Shown: piece after piece, positions 59,028-64,000 of the stretch | Numbering within the stretch: position 1 is the stretch's first letter | Layout: each line of letters starts with the position of its first letter | Assembly (NCBI RefSeq): GCF_003573695.1 | Contig: NC_039361.1 | Span: forward strand, 132,898,777-132,962,776 | DNA: 64,000 nt | From: Papaver somniferum | Lineage: Eukaryota > Streptophyta > Magnoliopsida > Ranunculales > Papaveraceae | Direction of reading: 5' to 3' | The notes under the pieces: generated by a model | Seen by the model: the letters and a program-made list of their open reading frames with translations, nothing else | Told to the model about the DNA's origin: nothing | Database searches by the model: none | Translations under genes and position numbers: made by a program

Positions 59028-60392
59028 GATATGACTTACATAGTTGACCACAGTGAGAGTAGTGGTCATTCTTAGGAAATGTGTCGATTCTATTAACCTA
59101 AAGTACTTAGGCTTAGTCTCAGAACTTAATATTCGACTCATTTGAAACGTTCCCACAGTTGGAAGAAAACTATTTGGTGGGAAAACAAAGTCAATCTGGG
59201 TATCATAGCCTGGGCAAACCACATCAACCAGAGGATGGGTTTCTAATAACTGAACTCCTTCATGGACATCATTAGGCTCGGGAAAACGAGTATGAAGGTA
59301 ATCTTGTAAAATGGTCGAGGCACAGATATCAAGTCCTAAGTGTGGGGACTTTCTGAGAGTTAAAGGTAAGGCACTAGGGAAGTGATAATCACCCCCAAAC
59401 TTAGAGTTTTCAGTGTCTCTAGATAGACCTCTAATTATTTCTTGAATTTACGTATCTTCAGAGTCCTTAAAATATTCAAGAGATTCTTCTAAGTTATTAT
59501 CAGGTAGTGCATCTTTACTCATCTCTACGGGTCTATCTTCTTCTTCCAAGACTATTGTTTCTAAGTCGCTAGACTCTAAAACAGTATTTTCGAAATGAAC
59601 CCGTTCCTCTAAACCACTATCGGCTTCGTAATCAAAAGGAAAATCTACATCGTCTAAAACGGTGGTATCCCTAATCAAATCCTCGTCATTTTGAATAGGT
59701 GAATAATCATAAAAATTATTTGGATTTGAACTAGAAATAATATAATCACTATACAGCTCAATTGTATTACTAGACTCCTGATCACTATGCCTACATATTT
59801 CAGATTCTTCATTACTACTATCCTCATCATCATAGTATGAAGATGATTGAACCTTATCTAAATAAGTAGTGTCTTTTATTCTAACCTCGTCCTCTAAATT
59901 AGGCAAATATTCACTATTTACATCAAGGGTAAAATTGGAAACACTATTTTGGAATGTAAGATTATTTCGAGCAAGTCTTTCGTTCGTCTCAGCCATCAGC
60001 TTGAGGGATTCCTCTATAGAAAGTTCACTCATTATTGTAGTTCTTTCGTCTAGAATTACACTATTCATCTCAGCTAACTTACGTGTCGACTCAGCTAACT
60101 CCCTGAGAGACTCTTCTAAAGGAGGAATAGGAACAGAGGGATCATAAAAAGGACTACTTTTCAATAGTTTGATTGTATCCTCTAGAGACGAAGAACTAGT
60201 ACTATAATCTTCTTGCTCGTAAGACTGATGCATGTGTGGATAGTAATTGGGCTCACCAGGGTATGACCGATATCCTTCCAAATGATGGCGTTCCCAACCA
60301 CTATTCCCAACATGGTCATAGAAAGGATGATGTCCATATTCAAATTCAGGTCGATACTCATTGTATTGGCTTCTATCATACCAGCTCGACAT
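59028..60392 (-). CDS. Family B long ORF, copy B3 (main ORF plus open extension)
   Basis: The best start is MSSWYDRSQYNEY at 60392, homologous to the B1 start; the frame is open upstream to 60473. It runs to a TAA ending at 59448. The same frame then stays open for about 140 codons to 59028 (FGGDYHFP, PHLGLDIC, DYLHTRFPEP, PGYDTQIDF, SSETKPKYF), still homologous to B1 and B2. The TAA is therefore probably a recent mutation, though readthrough cannot be excluded. The layout is a Tyr/His-rich N-terminus, helical LEES..LAESTRKLAEMN repeats and an acidic body. No known domain is recognised. Confidence 0.65.
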
Positions 60393-60479
60393 TCTTAATT
60401 GCAAGGGAATTCTACACAACCACAAACAAGGCCGATTCGACTCCACCAAAGCAAACCTAAAGATTTCTAGCAAACAAAA

Positions 60480-61440
60480 AGCATGATGGCTCCACTTAGA
60501 TTGTTTTCTAGACCAGCTTCTATTCCTTCGAAAAGGAATTCGTTACAATTTGAGCACACCCCTCTGGAATCAATCTGAGCTAATGTAAGTTGAATCGAGG
60601 CGAGGAAAGCTTAGTAGAGCTTTGATACCCAAGGCCTCACCGCATTAGAAGGCGGCGCAGTCACGCATTCAACTCACAGAAACCATCATGAACTTTGAAG
60701 TGTGCTTAAAGAGGAACCAATATTTTTCGAACGAGTTTCCTATTAAGCTCGTTACCCTATCGGTCTCGTTCTATTCCAAATTTTAAAGCTTGGGTTCGCG
60801 TTAGGTTTCGTTTTCCTAAGGCGGGTAAGAAGGGAGCGGTGATGAAATCCGAACCCTTATCTTGTATTGGCCAGGCCTTTCCCTTTACTAGGAATTTAAA
60901 AACATTCCAAATTCGTCCTCAATCAATGAATCACCTTAAGGAATACAGTAACTCGCTTACAGGAGATTCGCGAGTGTTTCGATGGACTTACCTCCCGTAC
61001 CAGACGGGGGATGAACCGTTGAAGTCGACTCGGGCCACGACTCCTATGTCATGTACGAACCCGAGGGGCCGAGACGATATAGTAATCGTCGTCCTTCCCT
61101 GCACACAGTTTCTACAAATTTTTTTTATTTTTTTTTTAATAATACCCTTCCGTAGGGTTAAAAAAAGAATAAAGTCCAATTTTCCAGAATAAAGTCCAAA
61201 TAAAAAGTCCAAAAATTACAAAAATTATGAAAAATAAAGCCCATTTACAAATCCTAAAAAAAAAAATTATGTCTTTTTTTCTTCTCTTTTAGCTTTTAGC
61301 TGTAAGCTTTTTGTTCCCAAGTCCTCAGTATTCCACTTCGAACCTGCAAATCAAAGACACAAAAAGAAACGTAAAAAGGAACAAATAATAATAAAAAAAA
61401 AGAAAAAGAAAAACATAAAAATTCTACCTAAGCACAAATC
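60480..61440 (-). other. B3 leader
   Basis: About 1 kb between PBS and ORF. It shares ctcggcccctcgggttcgta and the gtacgggaggtaag segment with the B1 leader (about 49610-49710). gaggtaag is a splice-donor-like sequence before the ORF. The plus-strand frame at 60839-61192 is antisense to this leader and not a gene. Confidence 0.5.
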
Positions 61441-61459
61441 CGCGTCGGCGGCGCCAAAA
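61441..61459 (-). promoter_or_regulatory. B3 primer-binding site
   Basis: Minus-strand TTTTGGCGCCGCCGACGCG directly after the 5' LTR; same word as in B1. Confidence 0.72.
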
Positions 61460-62947
61460 TGATTAAAGATTTTCAAGGGTTGTAGTAAATAGGATTCGTT
61501 TCAGACTTGTGAAGGAAATAGAATTTTTAGATTTAATAAAAATATATAGTACAAAAATATTAACAATGGTGAGAGGTACTGGGACTAATGATTCGGCCAG
61601 TCTTCATAACATAGGGCTCAATGATTTAATTCTCAACAATAATCGCTCAAAACATATATGGACTCTTATTTTGCCAAAGTAGATTCTCAAAACATTGATT
61701 GTTAATGTTAAGCATGGAACATCAAATCACCTAAGCTAAGCATGACCCATCTAATCAAATAACACCCAATTTAATCAAATCATATTTCAATTAATTTTTA
61801 ATGCAAAAGTCTTAAAAAGAATTAATAAAATTACCCATGTATGAAGCTCGGCCTCCTCCGTCGTCCCAGTGTTGGGGTTTAACTCATCATAGTAAAAATG
61901 CTCTCAAAATAATTTATTATGGCTCAAAAATGGTTTACAAATGATGAGAATATGAGAAATACAATAAAACCAGAGAACTACGACCCTCAGTGACAAAATA
62001 AGACTGTTGAAGCCCTGTCGCAAACGTTGTGGAAAATAAGACTGCTTGATTACGACCCACAGGTGTTAGTCGTTATTACTGTAGAAAAACGACTGTTGTT
62101 GCAGGTCCGTTCTTCGCGTTCTTCATGTTCATCAGCAGCAGCAGCAGCAGCAGAAACCGAGTTTGGGAAAACTCGAATTTCTTCTTCTCTGGCTCTCCTC
62201 AGCCCCCCATACTCTCGACCACCTTTCTCTGACCTCCAAGGACTCTATTTAAACCCGAAGCATGCATCGAATCTCCTCCATAACTCCACAAATCCTCGAC
62301 AGTGAAAGAAAATATTTTCGGATATTTTCTTTCCTTTTTTAGCTTTTCACGCGTTTTCCCTGGTCCAGCACGCTCCAATTAGACTTATTCACGCCTCAAC
62401 ACTCTTCCAACGCCAGCAGAACTCCCCCATGCACACAAGAACTTCAATTTTGCTCGTGTTACAGTCCACGTGCTCTACTTTGGGTGTGTGAATCATACCA
62501 AAAATTCCAGCCAAATTTGATCGATCATGTCACCCATACTATGTTCCTTAACCTATATCACATCTCTATACCAAATTTCAGCCATTGAATCGACCCATAA
62601 CCCCTTCATTTTTACGATCGAAATTCTGCCAGAACTATTTAGAAATTTCCCACCAAAATCGTTTCAAATGGGAAAGAAACTGGTATCCCCCTATCCAGAG
62701 TAGGGGTGCGAATAGCAGCTGCCTTGGGGGTGACCTGGGGGTGCCCCTTAGTAATTAGGTTACCCCTTATCCAAAAGCGAGAGTCCGAATAACACTTGTC
62801 CTCCGGGTGCCAAAATCAACTTTTCGAGCCGAATTTTCCAAAAATGTTTATTTCCTAAAAATACATAAAAACACAATGTTAGTACAAAAATAGAGTTCCA
62901 ACAATACGGACATTGAGGACAAATTAGACACAAAAATGTGTCTATCA
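61460..62947 (-). repeat. B3 5' LTR
   Basis: 1488 bp, TG..CA, nearly identical to 55909-57394. A (CAG)n run lies near 62135-62152. Confidence 0.92.
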
Positions 62948-62952
62948 GAGAA

Positions 62953-63797
62953 CTATACATATGTCCCAGCAGACATGTTTAATCCATGAATCATAGAGCA
63001 TTCGTCAATCATGCTTGACTCAATAATTCTTAGACTCGTTGTCTAATCAAGCCAACTGACTAAGTAAATGCACGTTTGTTTTACAGACTCCACAATCATG
63101 AGACATCCATCATGTCACATGGGGGGATATTAATTAGGATTTTGGTCTAGCGGCCTACGGCACACGAATGTGCATCCACGATGAAAAATGTGAGTAAGTC
63201 TTACAAGCAGTTGAGGGAGTTAGCAAAGTAGTTGGTGGAAGATCAACCAATTCTCCGCACAACATGGAACTGGTTTAACCACGATTTTCCACTTTCCCAC
63301 TCTTTCGCTCGAGAAACCGTCACACTTACTGGAGATCAATGTGTCTACATTCTAACAATATAAATAAGTTTATGAATTCATGATTGAACAACCAAGGATC
63401 ATCGTGTAAACAACAACACAGATATACATGAATTATCACAAGAATTTTCATCTGAACCAATCACTCTCAATTGAGCAGAATTCAAACTTATTTGAACCCA
63501 TCAGTTCATTTGCAGAAACCTACAACACATTTACAATCTTCTAATCTTCATTGATCTCACACACTTCTCAGCTTCCCTCCTACAGATCGACCCTCTTACC
63601 TCTTTGTGACCGAATTGACTCTGGAACGACCATTGTCTTGGTTTAGGCCGGATTCCTACAGTTTGATCTCTCGAACTCAAAGCACTCCCGTGCAGTGCAT
63701 CAGTTTGAGGTTAAGCAGTTTTGTCGGTTAAGGAGTTCCCGTTCGCACAGTTGTCTCTTCACTTTCCTAAAAACCAGCAACTTGTTTTTCCCCATCA
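62953..63797 (+). repeat. G-family LTR, second copy, right segment
   Basis: Matches 37289-38134, including agcactcccgtgcagtgcat near the end and the terminal cccatca. After removal of B3 (keeping one gagaa) it is continuous with 55598-55908. Confidence 0.85.
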
Positions 63798-64000
63798 ACA
63801 AGTAGTTTTCCCATAGTAGCTTAGCTCATTTGCTAAGCCACCTGGTATGCCAAACATTGTTTTTTAACCTTGTGCATAGGAATAGGCCACATGCATGTAT
63901 AAAAAGATTTTTGATGTTTAAGTGATTTTTCTAATGGATGAATAAGATTCATGGATTTTTAGATTGATGAATGGTGGAATATCATTTAAGAGTTTACTTC
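63798..64000. other. Window end, unassigned
   Basis: The first 25 bases weakly resemble the post-LTR sequence after 38134. The rest is AT-rich with no recognisable feature. Confidence 0.3.

Larger units (their letters stand above)
55909..62947 (-). mobile_element. Athila-like family B, copy B3, complete, inserted in a G LTR
   Basis: 7.04 kb, flanked by the duplication gagaa (55904-55908, 62948-62952). Minus orientation: 5' LTR 61460-62947, PBS 61441-61459, leader, long ORF (60392 downward), non-coding spacer with internal PPT-like word, PPT 57395-57410, 3' LTR 55909-57394. The LTRs are about 1488 and 1486 bp and look nearly identical, so this is the youngest dated insertion in the pile. No gag capsid, protease, reverse transcriptase or integrase was found, so mobility would need helper proteins. 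Confidence 0.93.

Noticed and set aside
60839..61192. 117-codon plus-strand frame
   Set aside because: Antisense to the B3 leader, and the equivalent part of B1 is non-coding.
63798..63830. Possible G-element PBS after the second G LTR
   Set aside because: Similarity to the sequence after 38134 is too weak to decide between element interior and flank.

Overview
This is a plant nuclear window. It has long introns with GT..AG borders, AT-rich non-coding DNA, plant-type ELMO and DUF642 genes, and stacked LTR retrotransposons with their target-site duplications (TSDs). The retroelement families look to me like those of a Ranunculales or poppy-type eudicot, but that placement is an inference from memory and is weak.

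Region 1-19.4 kb is gene-bearing. A 3.9 kb Mutator-like element (MULE; 1193-5105, 9-bp TSD) carries a decayed transposase on the minus strand and a GRF/CCHC zinc-finger gene or fragment on the plus strand. It ends about 165 bp upstream of the TATA box of a nine-exon ELMO-domain gene (5477-11771). I could join the exons in phase into an intact 313-codon reading frame. Intron 1 (3.7 kb) contains a complete 480-bp TRIM element and an array of short hairpins. Next comes a two-domain DUF642 cell-wall protein gene (12703-14566). It has a one-base frameshift near 13297, and a non-autonomous hAT-type element sits four bases after its stop codon. A second hairpin array follows. At 17.8-19.4 kb lies a decayed partial duplicate of the ELMO 3' end plus the ELMO-DUF642 intergenic region.

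Region 19.4-35 kb is mostly repeats. A PIF/Harbinger transposase pseudogene is split by a 10.3 kb Sirevirus-like Copia element (23464-33781, minus orientation, TSD ctctc). That element has an initiator-tRNA-Met primer-binding site (PBS) and several polypurine tracts (PPTs). It keeps a broken gag but no recognisable pol. Its 3' LTR has itself been invaded by a 1.8 kb short LTR element (25237-27040, TSD aaaac) whose only coding capacity is one 123-codon ORF.

Region 35-64 kb is a nested retrotransposon pile. A Tat/Gypsy-like element (here 'G') has a roughly 3.1 kb LTR and broken gag/protease. A Sirevirus-family solo LTR (39284-41366, TSD ccttc) sits in its coding region. A degenerate Copia element (42492-47772, minus) follows. 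Then come three members of an Athila-like family (here 'B'): B1 (plus, truncated), B2 (minus, inserted inside the B1 ORF, TSD tgcct) and B3 (minus, complete, inserted inside a second G LTR, TSD gagaa). Family B has an Athila-type PBS and PPT but carries one long acidic ORF of unknown function in place of recognisable gag-pol. It is the best candidate here for something undescribed.

Only the ELMO gene looks fully intact. No rRNA, tRNA or CRISPR array was seen. All coordinates were read by eye, so LTR edges without TSD support are approximate.
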